The translations under genes were made by a program, and so were the position numbers. This document shows positions 40,544-48,744 of a DNA stretch of 64,000 nt, one piece after another. The notes beneath the pieces were generated by a model. The model saw nothing but the letters and a program-made list of their open reading frames with translations, was not told the DNA's origin and searched no databases. Position 1 is the first letter of the stretch. Each line of letters begins with the position of its first letter. The stretch comes from a virus. The stretch spans positions 26,516-90,515 of IMG/VR virus record IMGVR_UViG_3300029268_000010; one strand, written 5' to 3'.

Positions 40544-40811
40544 CTTCTTCTTCTATTTCGTAAATAACCATATTATGCATGATATCCATCACCTGACTCA
40601 TAATCTCCATTTTCTGTTTAAAGGTCATAGCATAAAACGGAGTGACTCTATAGGATATTTTTTGTTTCTGAAGTTCTTTGAGGATTTTCTGTTCTTCTTC
40701 TGTGTAGGCAGCGGGTTCTTTAATGATACAACTGTCATTAAAATATTTAGATACGTCTTGGTTGGTAAAGTCAACCCGGATAATCTTCTTTTTCTTCTCT
40801 TTGGTAGCCAT
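40530..40811 (-). CDS. Hypothetical protein
   Basis: 93 aa, not recognised. N-terminus is very basic (KEKKKKIIR), the centre is Glu/Lys helical (EEEQKILKELQKQK), the C-terminus acidic. Overlaps both neighbours. Likely one of the small accessory genes; no function is proposed. Confidence 0.62.
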   Translation of the reverse strand: MATKEKKKKIIRVDFTNQDVSKYFNDSCIIKEPAAYTEEEQKILKELQKQKISYRVTPFYAMTFKQKMEIMSQVMDIMHNMVIYEIEEEDGIS

Positions 40812-40941
40812 CAGGATCCTTTCTTAGTTTGTTTCTGTTAAGAATTCTATGTCGTACTTCTTCCGGATCAGCACCCGGCTTAAGCATTATTCTTAGTTTC
40901 AGTTCAGGAATGTATAATACATCACCTTGTTCATCCGGCAT
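40771..40941 (-). CDS. Small hypothetical protein
   Basis: 56 aa from the ATG at 40941, chosen because it keeps the overlap with the upstream gene to 11 bp; an earlier ATG at 40974 would add 11 basic residues. Contains LYIPELKLRIMLKPGADPEEV, then a highly charged tail. Overlaps the next gene by 41 bp. Confidence 0.5.
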   Translation of the reverse strand: MPDEQGDVLYIPELKLRIMLKPGADPEEVRHRILNRNKLRKDPDGYQREEKEDYPG

Positions 40942-41284
40942 CTGGAATGCTTGATGTTTTTTTCTTCTTTTCAATATCTGTCATTTTAAGATTATGTCCA
41001 CTTACCTTCATTCCAAGTTCTTTCATTATTCTTTTCAACCTTTCATTAGGAGTCCAGGAAACAGTATTTTGGATGATCATTTTAATATATACTTTCTCAA
41101 ATTCATTTCGCGGACCTTGTTTGTAGATACCTGAAAGATAAGAAGAAAGACTTTCAGATCGTGGTTTTTCTTCAAGATAGACCTTCTTTACTCCTTTGGT
41201 GTGATCATTAGTATCGATCCATTCAAATTTTATCTCTCTTCCTTTTTCATCAGTAAAGATTCTGTTATCTATTTCTTGGGTCAT
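40931..41284 (-). CDS. Hypothetical protein
   Basis: 117 aa, charged, no recognised domain. The C-terminal part (NERLKRIMKELGMKV) looks helical and may bind nucleic acid, but there is no clear motif. Overlaps the preceding gene end by 20 bp. Confidence 0.62.
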   Translation of the reverse strand: MTQEIDNRIFTDEKGREIKFEWIDTNDHTKGVKKVYLEEKPRSESLSSYLSGIYKQGPRNEFEKVYIKMIIQNTVSWTPNERLKRIMKELGMKVSGHNLKMTDIEKKKKTSSIPDAG

Positions 41285-41588
41285 ATGATTTTAGTTTATC
41301 AGTTATCCATGTGCGAATATCGGAATTTTTTATTTCCCCTCCTTCTTTGGGAGCTCCGGCAATAAAAAACCATTTGAACTCCTGGTGCATGTCTCTCGAG
41401 AACATTTCATCATTGGTAAAGGCAAAGAGGATATTAAGGGCAAAGTCAGCGGGTCCGCTTCCACCATAACCCCATTCAAAACCATCAGGACTATGATATA
41501 TCATTTCATGAGGAATATTTGTTTCAATTCCATCTTCTGTTCGTTTAAACATTACAGGATCACCTGTGTTTACATCTATTTTCTTCAT
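41265..41588 (-). CDS. DUF6166-like phage protein
   Basis: 107 aa. The segment HSPDGFEWGYGGSGPADFALNI is the hallmark of a small phage/bacterial family I associate with DUF6166, whose function is unknown. The rest is polar, with HQEFKWFFIA after it. Located 2 bp after the HNH-like gene. The family link is by eye. Confidence 0.7.
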   Translation of the reverse strand: MKKIDVNTGDPVMFKRTEDGIETNIPHEMIYHSPDGFEWGYGGSGPADFALNILFAFTNDEMFSRDMHQEFKWFFIAGAPKEGGEIKNSDIRTWITDKLKSYDPRNR

Positions 41589-41590
41589 AA

Positions 41591-42070
41591 TTATTTTCCT
41601 TGATTATACTCTATGCGAAATTCTTCGAACATATCAAATACTAACTGCCAACGTGGATTCATTGCAAGGAGTTTGTCTTTACCCAATGAATGAATATCTG
41701 TATGCTCCTGTGGGGTAAGTAGGATAATATTCTTTTTATTTAATATCCATCGTTTGTACTTCTTGGTGTTAAGGATATGATGGAAGAGCCAATGATATAG
41801 TTTCCCTTTGACAAATACACCATCAATGACTTTACCGGCATATGGAGTCAAATCCTCACCGGAGACGAACGATCTCTTATCGGAAGCTATGTAGATTTCA
41901 TCAAAGACCTCCATCTCTCCTGTAGGTTCGTAATCGCTTTTAGGAGTAGTTGTTTTCTGAATAGACTTTGGAGGGTTAGTCCGATAATAGCAATACTTAA
42001 GCATACCTTTTGCCCAAATGTAACCTTCTTGACCGCAGCCACATTTGCAGAGTTTTCGTTTTCGTTGCAT
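41591..42070 (-). CDS. HNH-like endonuclease
   Basis: 159 aa. N-terminus has CKCGCGQEGYIWAKG then a Cys, a possible zinc-binding lead. The C-terminal half has WLFHHILNTKKYKRWILN followed by NIILLTPQEHTDIHS, which fits the H-H ... N ... H layout of an HNH (beta-beta-alpha metal) nuclease. Such genes are frequent in phage genomes as free-standing nucleases or packaging helpers; which applies is not visible. Overlaps the upstream zinc-ribbon ORF by 184 bp, which is unusual. Confidence 0.6.
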   Translation of the reverse strand: MQRKRKLCKCGCGQEGYIWAKGMLKYCYYRTNPPKSIQKTTTPKSDYEPTGEMEVFDEIYIASDKRSFVSGEDLTPYAGKVIDGVFVKGKLYHWLFHHILNTKKYKRWILNKKNIILLTPQEHTDIHSLGKDKLLAMNPRWQLVFDMFEEFRIEYNQGK

Positions 42071-42282
42071 GATTTAATTGGATTAAAAACATAAATTGGT
42101 TTACTTGGAGATAGTATAATACCTGTCTGGAATATTAAATGATTGTAAATAGCGTCTTTTTCGTTATTCCCAAACATATCTATAAATGGTGGTTTATAGA
42201 TAGTATTATCATCGGTTTTACAGTATAGGCATACTCCCTTGTGTAACGGAGCACCACAGTTTCTACAATTTACATTTTCCAT
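41887..42282 (-). CDS. Zinc-ribbon protein overlapping the HNH-like gene
   Basis: 131 aa. Residues 6-21 carry CRNCGAPLHKGVCLYC, a clear zinc knuckle pair. Only the first ~70 residues are free of overlap; the remaining 61 share 184 bp with the HNH-like gene in another frame and look like a shadow sequence. Either this is a true long overlap or the functional protein was once shorter. It overlaps the upstream gene by 13 bp. Confidence 0.55.
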   Translation of the reverse strand: MENVNCRNCGAPLHKGVCLYCKTDDNTIYKPPFIDMFGNNEKDAIYNHLIFQTGIILSPSKPIYVFNPIKSCNENENSANVAAVKKVTFGQKVCLSIAIIGLTLQSLFRKQLLLKAITNLQERWRSLMKST

Positions 42283-42518
42283 GATCCAAAGAATAGTTTA
42301 CCATTACATTTGAAGTACCAATCAGGCAGTTCTTCTGCTTTACAGTGAAACGCACAACATGATACTTTTCTTAGTCCATTCCTTTTTCTACGAGGAATCA
42401 AGTCTTTTATAGTATTACTGAGAGTTTCTTCATTCTCAAAACTTGTTTGAGGAAGTTTTGTGCTGAAATGAATCTGTTCAGCTTTTTCAAAGGTATAAAT
42501 TAAATCAATTTCTATCAT
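42270..42518 (-). CDS. Hypothetical protein
   Basis: 82 aa, not recognised. Ends in CCAFHCKAEELPDWYFKCNGKLFFGSW, a Cys/Trp-rich tail that may bind zinc. Overlaps the preceding gene by 4 bp (ATGA). Confidence 0.6.
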   Translation of the reverse strand: MIEIDLIYTFEKAEQIHFSTKLPQTSFENEETLSNTIKDLIPRRKRNGLRKVSCCAFHCKAEELPDWYFKCNGKLFFGSWKM

Positions 42519-42784
42519 AATGGTATTTCCTTTCCTTTAAGATCGGTAAGCATTGATATTCTATTATGTATTTCTTTATCATATAATGAAGGAATTAGTT
42601 TATATCCGGCAATCTGGAAATAAGAAAGACTTTCAAATTTTGTTTGATTAGGTGTAGAAAGAACAAAAGAATATGATTTAATTTCTTTTTCCTTTTCTGT
42701 TATTTGAATAAAGATTTTCTTTTCACTATTTGGATATTGCATTTCCCAATTTTCAAGTGCATGTTCTATTTTTTGTATGATCAT
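42515..42784 (-). CDS. Hypothetical protein
   Basis: 89 aa, not recognised. Composition suggests an alpha/beta fold (IFIQITEKEKEIKSYSFVLS). Both ends use 4-bp ATGA overlaps with neighbours, so it is translated as part of a coupled chain. Confidence 0.6.
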   Translation of the reverse strand: MIIQKIEHALENWEMQYPNSEKKIFIQITEKEKEIKSYSFVLSTPNQTKFESLSYFQIAGYKLIPSLYDKEIHNRISMLTDLKGKEIPL

Positions 42785-43335
42785 AATTTAAGTTGTATTT
42801 GGTTATATTTTCCAATAGATATTTCACCTTTGGCAAGTCTTTTAAGATCTTCCAATGGCTGAACTTTTGTTTCATAAATCTGATATTTGGATTTCCATTC
42901 TTCGTACATCATTATGCCAGCTTCTTCGTTGTGCTCTAAATGATATATTAAGAACTGATTCCAATTCCAGAATATTATAAGTTGCATGCGGTAACAATCT
43001 TCACAGGACTTTACTTCTTTAGGTTCCATTAACCTGATAGCAATAGCACTATCTTTTGTTCCACAACCATAATGCTTCACTACTCTTTCAACCCATTGTT
43101 CCCAATGAAAGAACATATAAATTCTTCCTGATAGTTTTGTTCCTTTTTCCCTGTCAAATACCAATCTTCCTTTTTCATTCTTTTTTGATCCTTTTATCTT
43201 GCCAAGTTTGACACTAGGTTTATGATAGTGATATCCTATGATATTTTTTCCTTGCATATGCCAGGGTATTTTATCAGGAATAGAATTCTTCTTTATGAAC
43301 TCTATTAATTCTTCATTATAAGGTTCTAGGTTCAT
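42781..43335 (-). CDS. Hypothetical protein
   Basis: 184 aa, not recognised. Contains many aromatic residues (YMFFHWEQWVERVVKHYG, IIFWNWNQFLIYHLEHNEE) and a CEDC pair. No membrane or enzymatic motif is convincing. Overlaps the Cys-rich upstream gene by 20 bp and the next gene by 4 bp. Confidence 0.65.
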   Translation of the reverse strand: MNLEPYNEELIEFIKKNSIPDKIPWHMQGKNIIGYHYHKPSVKLGKIKGSKKNEKGRLVFDREKGTKLSGRIYMFFHWEQWVERVVKHYGCGTKDSAIAIRLMEPKEVKSCEDCYRMQLIIFWNWNQFLIYHLEHNEEAGIMMYEEWKSKYQIYETKVQPLEDLKRLAKGEISIGKYNQIQLKL

Positions 43336-43720
43336 AAGGTTTTTCTATAAAGTATTGTTTGAATTCTTTGTAATCTGAATCTTTCTGTACTTTGTTCTTC
43401 CAGAGATAAAACATATCAGCATCATATCCTCCATTCTCACAACGTCTGGTTTGGTTATTACAGGGCTCAGGACATTCTTTGCAACATGTATGACACTTAC
43501 TTATGCAATGACATATCGCACATATCCGGTCCTCGGTGAATAATGGATTAAGAGGTTTGATTTTACTATTACCAAATTCATCAAGAGTTCCTGGCATAGG
43601 ATTAAAAGTACCATATGTATACTGACCCTTTATACCTTCTCCTTTTGGTTTAGCATTTTCAACTGTTTCTTTACTTATTGGTTCTTCCTCAAAATCAAAT
43701 TCAAGAAATAGATCATCCAT
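43316..43720 (-). CDS. Cys-rich small protein
   Basis: 134 aa. Residues ~70-100 contain eight or more Cys in CAICHCISKCHTCCKECPEPC plus a following C, spaced like a multi-zinc or FeS module. N-terminus acidic and partly disordered. Overlaps the Vsr/DUF559-like gene by 8 bp. Function unknown; a metal-binding regulator or nuclease accessory is possible. Confidence 0.65.
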   Translation of the reverse strand: MDDLFLEFDFEEEPISKETVENAKPKGEGIKGQYTYGTFNPMPGTLDEFGNSKIKPLNPLFTEDRICAICHCISKCHTCCKECPEPCNNQTRRCENGGYDADMFYLWKNKVQKDSDYKEFKQYFIEKPYEPRTL

Positions 43721-44150
43721 TTAATAGTTTTTTTAGGTTAGTAAATCCTTGTGTAAGCAATTCTTTAGGAATAACACGAATGAGTGTCCATCCTAATTCT
43801 GTAGCTTTATTGTATTTCTCCATATCGTTAATGAAACCCTTGCCGCGGGTATGTCTACCCTGCGTAAAAGCGCCACCCTCAACTTCAATAGCAATCATCT
43901 TATCCACGATGGCATAATCAAATTTCCACTTCCGGTCCTCACAAAACTTATACTCAGTAGTACATATAACATTCAGTTCTTTCTCCACAATCTTTTTAAA
44001 CAGATCTATCTTTACTACCTTTCCTTTCTTCAACTTCACTTTTGCTTTCAGCTCAGCAGGCTTATCCTTCCAGTGCAATCTTCCTCTCTTGTCATAGTAG
44101 AGTTCTCCGCTGGCAAGTTTTTCATTGTATTCTTTACTTGTTATCAACAT
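43713..44150 (-). CDS. Vsr/DUF559-like endonuclease
   Basis: 145 aa from the ATG at 44150 (24 codons inside the longer frame, giving a 17-bp overlap with the upstream gene). C-terminal half: ERK-like RKWKFDYAIVDKMIAIEVEGG, then GRHTRGKGFINDMEKYN and GWTLIRVIP. This D-(x8-10)-E-x-E/K pattern with the HTRG-GF segment is the PD-(D/E)XK fold of Vsr-like/DUF559 nucleases often carried by phages. N-terminal part is a short basic region. DNA cleavage, mismatch or junction specificity is not visible. Confidence 0.75.
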   Translation of the reverse strand: MLITSKEYNEKLASGELYYDKRGRLHWKDKPAELKAKVKLKKGKVVKIDLFKKIVEKELNVICTTEYKFCEDRKWKFDYAIVDKMIAIEVEGGAFTQGRHTRGKGFINDMEKYNKATELGWTLIRVIPKELLTQGFTNLKKLLNG

Positions 44151-44661
44151 CTTCACCGAGTATTTCCTGAGCACCATCAAGTCTGCGTTTCTGTTCTTCA
44201 ATAGGAAGCTGATCAAAATCATCAGGCATATGAAGCGCTCCCTCTGGCATCCCGGCTTTTAATATTCCTTTTTTAAACTTTACCTTTTCTTCATCATTGT
44301 TACAAAGGACTTCACCCATAAGCATTACATTGGAAATAGTTTTAAGAAATGAGTCATTAGATTTCTTTTCTTTTCTTTTATGTACCATAGGGTTTCCATT
44401 GATCTTTTTACCTATTACTTTCCCAAAATTAGTGGTTTTCCTTTCAAAAGTAGTAGAACGATATTGTTGTCCATCAATTTTTACATCATAATAGATTACT
44501 CCATTACATTCATAACTATTAATGTATATTTCACATAGTTTTTTTGAATATGAAGCTGACGTTCCTACATTGACATCAATGTCAATATCTTCTCTACCGA
44601 AATCACGACCAGTATTCGTTCCGGATATATTTAAGTATATTTTTTTACTTCTTGCTCCCAT
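44134..44661 (-). CDS. Hypothetical protein
   Basis: 175 aa. The first half is beta-rich (IDIDVNVGTSASYSK, CEIYINSYECNG), the second basic then helical, ending in EQKRRLDGAQEILGEDV. No domain recognised. Overlaps the small zinc-protein gene by 17 bp. Confidence 0.65.
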   Translation of the reverse strand: MGARSKKIYLNISGTNTGRDFGREDIDIDVNVGTSASYSKKLCEIYINSYECNGVIYYDVKIDGQQYRSTTFERKTTNFGKVIGKKINGNPMVHKRKEKKSNDSFLKTISNVMLMGEVLCNNDEEKVKFKKGILKAGMPEGALHMPDDFDQLPIEEQKRRLDGAQEILGEDVDNK

Positions 44662-44785
44662 TTTTTTGATTTAAAGGTTTTACATTATCACATCCGGGTC
44701 CACAACGGAAACCCAATCTTTTTATGTAGTATATCAGATGCCCACAGCAACTACATTTTTCTCCAGCGGGATATTTCTTTTTCAT
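44645..44785 (-). CDS. Small zinc-binding protein
   Basis: 46 aa from the ATG at 44785, four bases after the upstream stop; the longer frame would run into that gene. Carries CSCCGHLIYYIKRLGFRCGPGC, i.e. C-x-C-C ... C-x3-C, a likely zinc ribbon. Function unknown. Confidence 0.6.
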   Translation of the reverse strand: MKKKYPAGEKCSCCGHLIYYIKRLGFRCGPGCDNVKPLNQKNGSKK

Positions 44786-44789
44786 GTTT

Positions 44790-45161
44790 TTAATCTTCAA
44801 ATAAATAAACTCCCTTACCTTCTGGACTACCATCTTGTACCCACTGTACTTTGATAGCACCTACAACATTTCTGTCATATTTTATACGTTGTTTTACTGA
44901 TGCTACTTGTTGAGTAGTATGAAATCCATGAATAGGAAATATACAGAACCATGCACCATCAGGACCGGCTAATCCCCATTCCATAAGTATTCCTTCAGAA
45001 TAATCATTATCGTAATGACTTTCATGACAAGGAAGTTTTGTAGGTAATGTAGATTTTATCATTTCCTGTGATATTATAGGTCTTACCATTGCTGGAAAAT
45101 CATCAAAATGTTTATCTGCATTCTTCAAATCTTCTTTCAGTTTTTTTTCTTGTTTATCCAA
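44790..45161 (-). CDS. Hypothetical protein
   Basis: 123 aa. Helical N-terminus, then the Gly/Trp-rich stretch ILMEWGLAGPDGAWFCIFPIHG, which slightly recalls the DUF6166-like neighbour, and a polar C-terminus. No firm family. Confidence 0.62.
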   Translation of the reverse strand: MDKQEKKLKEDLKNADKHFDDFPAMVRPIISQEMIKSTLPTKLPCHESHYDNDYSEGILMEWGLAGPDGAWFCIFPIHGFHTTQQVASVKQRIKYDRNVVGAIKVQWVQDGSPEGKGVYLFED

Positions 45162-45455
45162 TCAAGTTTCATTTTCTGAATTAACAAAAGGTTTTACTGG
45201 TTCTGTTCCGAATACTTCTTTTAATGGCCCGGCAATCTCTTTTTGCATAGGACTGATATTCTCACTTTTTTCAAAAGCATGTACCTGGAGTTTTAGTTCA
45301 TCAGTGCATAGGTAATGATAGTCGCTATGAGTATGTCCTTTTGCCCTGATAAATTCATCAATATCATCATTGTATTGATTATGAAGTTCCATTTCATCGT
45401 AATGATAAATATGAACTTCTCCCCATATGAAATCAAGAACTGTTACTACTTTCAT
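45162..45455 (-). CDS. Hypothetical protein
   Basis: 97 aa, not recognised. His/Tyr-rich middle (KGHTHSDYHYLCTDELKLQ). Abuts the next gene; overlaps the upstream gene by 4 bp. Confidence 0.6.
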   Translation of the reverse strand: MKVVTVLDFIWGEVHIYHYDEMELHNQYNDDIDEFIRAKGHTHSDYHYLCTDELKLQVHAFEKSENISPMQKEIAGPLKEVFGTEPVKPFVNSENET

Positions 45456-45646
45456 TTTACAATTTTAAAGTGTTTATGCCACATTCCCAAAGTATGCGGA
45501 CTATTAACGTTATCAACAACCTTTGTGTATTCAGTAACCTTTTCACATTCTCCGATTACTTCGTATGTCATATCTTTTGTGAAAGAATGTTCATTATCTT
45601 CCATGTAAAGATTCTTAGTGCATTTTAGTTTCTTTGCCATAATCAA
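45452..45646 (-). CDS. Hypothetical protein
   Basis: 64 aa, small beta-rich protein with the pattern F-x-K-x-MTYEVIGE, reminiscent of SH3-like/DUF small phage proteins. The ATGA overlaps on both sides show it is part of a coupled chain. Confidence 0.6.
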   Translation of the reverse strand: MIMAKKLKCTKNLYMEDNEHSFTKDMTYEVIGECEKVTEYTKVVDNVNSPHTLGMWHKHFKIVK

Positions 45647-45969
45647 TGATGTCTTGATACGTTTCCATTATCTTCAATAAGAATACAGCCGGCATACTGC
45701 CATTGTGAAGTGTTCTGCATGTGCCAGTTTAGTTGTTCAGGTTTCACCGGACGGTCCAGGTCATTAACCCAAAATTCAGCAAGAAGTTGTGATCCTCCGC
45801 TTCTGAATGTTCCCATGGTAAGCTCAGGTTGTGTTGCATGCTTGGCATAGGAATTCATTTGTTCCACTTCAATTTCATAAGCACGTTTTACTTTGCTTAT
45901 AAGTTCTTCGGTACGTCTTTCTACCGGAATACTTTCAATAAGTTTATCAATAGGAACTATATTATTCAT
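45643..45969 (-). CDS. Hypothetical protein
   Basis: 108 aa, not recognised. N-terminal helix (RRTEELISKVKRAYEIEVEQ), then FWVNDLDRPVKPEQLNWHM. Overlaps both neighbours slightly. Confidence 0.6.
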   Translation of the reverse strand: MNNIVPIDKLIESIPVERRTEELISKVKRAYEIEVEQMNSYAKHATQPELTMGTFRSGGSQLLAEFWVNDLDRPVKPEQLNWHMQNTSQWQYAGCILIEDNGNVSRHH

Positions 45970-46156
45970 TGTCGAAAACTATGTTTTTAAATATTTGTAG
46001 ATTAATTATACCGCCAGGCATTTCAATGATACCATATACATCTTCACCAACTGCATGAGAACAATTTCTTCCTACACGATAATCAGTAAGTGTTACCCAT
46101 TGATGAAATAATGCTTTGCACCATTCATTTCCAATTTTTACTTTTACGTGTCTCAT
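45962..46156 (-). CDS. Hypothetical protein
   Basis: 64 aa, beta-rich, of the same general type as the 45452 gene (CKALFHQWVTLTDYRVG, then YGIIEMPGGIINL). Overlap with the next gene start is ATGA. Confidence 0.6.
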   Translation of the reverse strand: MRHVKVKIGNEWCKALFHQWVTLTDYRVGRNCSHAVGEDVYGIIEMPGGIINLQIFKNIVFDNE

Positions 46157-46344
46157 ATCGTTCTTACCTTTCCCCTGAGATATTCAAAAAGTTTGTCCGG
46201 CTGGTCCAGGGCAAATTGAATTGCTTGATTTGCTATCCATCCCGGGTGTGTATTGAGTGACTTACCCATTTTCTGTAAACGGGTATAATTTCTTGATTCC
46301 AGTCCATGTTGAACCGTAGTTCTTTGGTCATAAAGTTTGCTCAT
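46153..46344 (-). CDS. Hypothetical protein
   Basis: 63 aa, basic and helical, with QFALDQPDKLFEYLRGKV near the C-terminus. Coupled by ATGA overlap to the PAPS-reductase-like gene upstream. Confidence 0.6.
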   Translation of the reverse strand: MSKLYDQRTTVQHGLESRNYTRLQKMGKSLNTHPGWIANQAIQFALDQPDKLFEYLRGKVRTI

Positions 46345-47099
46345 AATTCTAATATTAATTGGTTATTTTCATCTTCTTTTAATTCATCGAGAAATATTCT
46401 TCCATGTTTTTTTGAGGGCATAAGCATTGTCTGATCCAGCTCTCTCTCAACTCTGCAATATTCAGCAAATAATTCGGGCATCAGTTTCTTTGCAGTAAGG
46501 AGATCTGCTTTTGAAGCCATGATACAGAAGCAACAAGATAATCGTGTCATTCCAGCTTTATAGGCCCAGTGAGGTTTTTGTTTATGTTCTTTGATAAAGT
46601 CAAAGACTTGTTTTACCTTCCAGTCAAAGATAGGAAACCATTGATACCATGTTCTTTTGCTATTAGACTGACTATCTACTCTTATAAAAGGATCTTTCTT
46701 TGCTCTTCCCGGACTTTCTTCTGCGCGTATGCCCATACAGTTCACTACAACATCAAATCCTCTCTCATTACAGATACCAATAATTTTACTTGATATAGGA
46801 CCCCGTTTAAGGTCGCTGGTGCAGTTTCTGTTCTGAGGTGAAGGAAACATCTTCCTATGGAATATCATATCCCAAAACGTTTTCTTTGCCCTTACAACAT
46901 GAAATTCATGAGAGATTGTTTCTTCAATGTGAGGAATATTACCGGGCCAGTCAACGCCAGGCAAATCTGCATGGATTATAACAAGATTTTCTCTTGGAAT
47001 GATATTTCTCAATGCAAGATACATTGCTTGGGAGTCTTTGCCGGCAGAATGGTTTATTACATACAACACTTTTGGTGTTACTTCTATTGGTAGTTTCAT
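46341..47099 (-). CDS. PAPS reductase / DndC-like PP-loop protein
   Basis: 252 aa. The PP-loop HSAGKDSQA (~16-24, SGKDS type) binds ATP or PAPS; CTSDLKR at ~95, GIRAEES at ~125 and RLSCCFCIM near 190 are the family's other conserved blocks. It matches the phage PAPS-reductase-like family, which could reduce sulfate, activate an acid for DNA or tRNA modification, or adenylate another substrate; the reaction in phages is not settled. It is coupled by 4-bp overlaps to the gene at 47096 and, further upstream, to the sliding clamp and the ThiF gene. Confidence 0.85.
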   Translation of the reverse strand: MKLPIEVTPKVLYVINHSAGKDSQAMYLALRNIIPRENLVIIHADLPGVDWPGNIPHIEETISHEFHVVRAKKTFWDMIFHRKMFPSPQNRNCTSDLKRGPISSKIIGICNERGFDVVVNCMGIRAEESPGRAKKDPFIRVDSQSNSKRTWYQWFPIFDWKVKQVFDFIKEHKQKPHWAYKAGMTRLSCCFCIMASKADLLTAKKLMPELFAEYCRVERELDQTMLMPSKKHGRIFLDELKEDENNQLILEL

Positions 47100-47362
47100 G
47101 TCATTTTAAAATAAACAACGTAGTACGGATCAAGTTTATGATTCTTTGGTATCACTGGTGCCATCACCCAAAAATAGAATGGCGTAACATTACCTTCTTT
47201 TACAACAGATCCTCGGACGGCATCTTTGGTTTTTATCTGAATATACAGCGGTTTGTATTTTACAGGTATTCCTGAAACAACCGTTATCTTTTCTCCATGA
47301 TTATGCATTAAATACTGAAGAAAATAAATTACATCACCTATTTGGTCACTTTTTATTATCAT
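47096..47362 (-). CDS. Hypothetical protein
   Basis: 88 aa, mixed beta composition (KYKPLYIQIKTKDAVRG), not recognised. Its ATGA overlaps the clamp stop on one side and the PAPS-reductase-like start on the other, so it is co-translated with both. Confidence 0.65.
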   Translation of the reverse strand: MIIKSDQIGDVIYFLQYLMHNHGEKITVVSGIPVKYKPLYIQIKTKDAVRGSVVKEGNVTPFYFWVMAPVIPKNHKLDPYYVVYFKMT

Positions 47363-48744
47363 GTTATAAATGGATCATCAGGGTTATTTTCATCAAGTTG
47401 TTCTGCAAGTGGAGTGTCAGTCATTTGTTCTGATTCTTCAGTCTTTTCTTCTTCTTTATCTTTTTCATCAGACAGTCCACTCCATTCAGCGATCGGCATC
47501 ATAAGCTGATCGTTATTGACAATAATTGCTCTATTGTTTAGAGGATTATCATCTATTATAGAGAATCCCATTTTTACTCGTTCAACATTCTTTCCGACAA
47601 GAGTTTTGAATATGTTGGCGCTTACAGCAGTTTCAAATTCCTGGCAGTTACAATCCCATTTTATCTTAAAACAGTTTAAGGTATAACTAAACTGGTTTAT
47701 AAGATCTGTATCTTCAGCGCTGATCATTATTTTGTCAGGTTTTATTTTCATCCGCATTTTATTGACCTGATTTCCTGTGACAGCAATAGAATTTAGTATT
47801 GCAAGGATAATACCTTCATGTGGAACTTCAAGGATGATATTAGGCTGAGGAATTACTGCTTCATAGCGAGGATAGACGTCGACAGGATAACGATAGAATG
47901 CTTGATGTTCTTTCCACCGTATACGAATATAGGGTGTTTCCACTAGTCTTACCTTTGCCAGCATATATCCTTTCTGAGAGAGTTTTGCAAAAGCTTCGTC
48001 GGTAATAGACATTGTAGATGATTCTTCATCATCAATAAATACCTTCTGATAGTCATATGGTTTTGCAAGATGTGTAGCGATAACACTTTTGATAGAATCT
48101 TCATTGATATCTTCTTTTGTTGATGCAGTGATATCAACATGGACAAATTCCTTCTTGGGCCATAATGAGATGATCTTTGGAGTCACCATCCATGGAAGGA
48201 TATTAAAATGTTCATCCATTTCCGGACGGTCATAGAAACACATTTTCATTCCATTGGTGCCTACGATCTTATCCCGGATATAGACATGCATCATCACCGG
48301 CCGATGTTCATCCTTGCCCACATACGGAATTGAATCAACAACCTTTTTAATGGAGAACGTACTGAGGGTATCGATGTATTGCCATTTCCATAATTCATTT
48401 TCTTGCGGAAGTTGAGGAAATTCTTCAGCACTAAGAGAAATGAGATTAAACTCAGCATCCCCATAACATATAGTAAGTTTTGTGACTTCTCCATCTTTTG
48501 CTACTTTTATTTCAAGTGAGTCAGTGATAACATTGTTGATAATATTTTTGAATAGGTTAAAATCCACACACACCTCTTCCATTTCATTCAGTTCAGGTAT
48601 GTCAGATACGAGGCAATTCTCAAGATCAGTGGAAACAATTTTTCCTTTTCCAATCAGGATCATTTCAAGGATAGGCAGCTGTGCCTTTTTAGGAACTATT
48701 TTAGAGTGTAGTGCCAAGCACTTTTTTAATACGGCTGTTCTCAT
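47359..48744 (-). CDS. dnaN: DNA polymerase sliding clamp (DnaN-like) with acidic tail
   Basis: 461 aa against about 370 in bacterial clamps. Near the N-terminus LPILEMILIGKGKIVSTDLE is the clamp signature, and toward the C-terminus NRAIIVNNDQLMMPI matches the usual ...MPIR end of domain III. Between them lie three clamp-like repeats with ~70 extra residues. After the MPI motif comes a 45-residue acidic tail ending in NNPDDPFIT. The protein should encircle DNA and tether a polymerase. The start overlaps the ThiF stop by 4 bp, so clamp and PRTRC cassette are expressed together. The polymerase is not in this window. Confidence 0.85.
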   Translation of the reverse strand: MRTAVLKKCLALHSKIVPKKAQLPILEMILIGKGKIVSTDLENCLVSDIPELNEMEEVCVDFNLFKNIINNVITDSLEIKVAKDGEVTKLTICYGDAEFNLISLSAEEFPQLPQENELWKWQYIDTLSTFSIKKVVDSIPYVGKDEHRPVMMHVYIRDKIVGTNGMKMCFYDRPEMDEHFNILPWMVTPKIISLWPKKEFVHVDITASTKEDINEDSIKSVIATHLAKPYDYQKVFIDDEESSTMSITDEAFAKLSQKGYMLAKVRLVETPYIRIRWKEHQAFYRYPVDVYPRYEAVIPQPNIILEVPHEGIILAILNSIAVTGNQVNKMRMKIKPDKIMISAEDTDLINQFSYTLNCFKIKWDCNCQEFETAVSANIFKTLVGKNVERVKMGFSIIDDNPLNNRAIIVNNDQLMMPIAEWSGLSDEKDKEEEKTEESEQMTDTPLAEQLDENNPDDPFIT

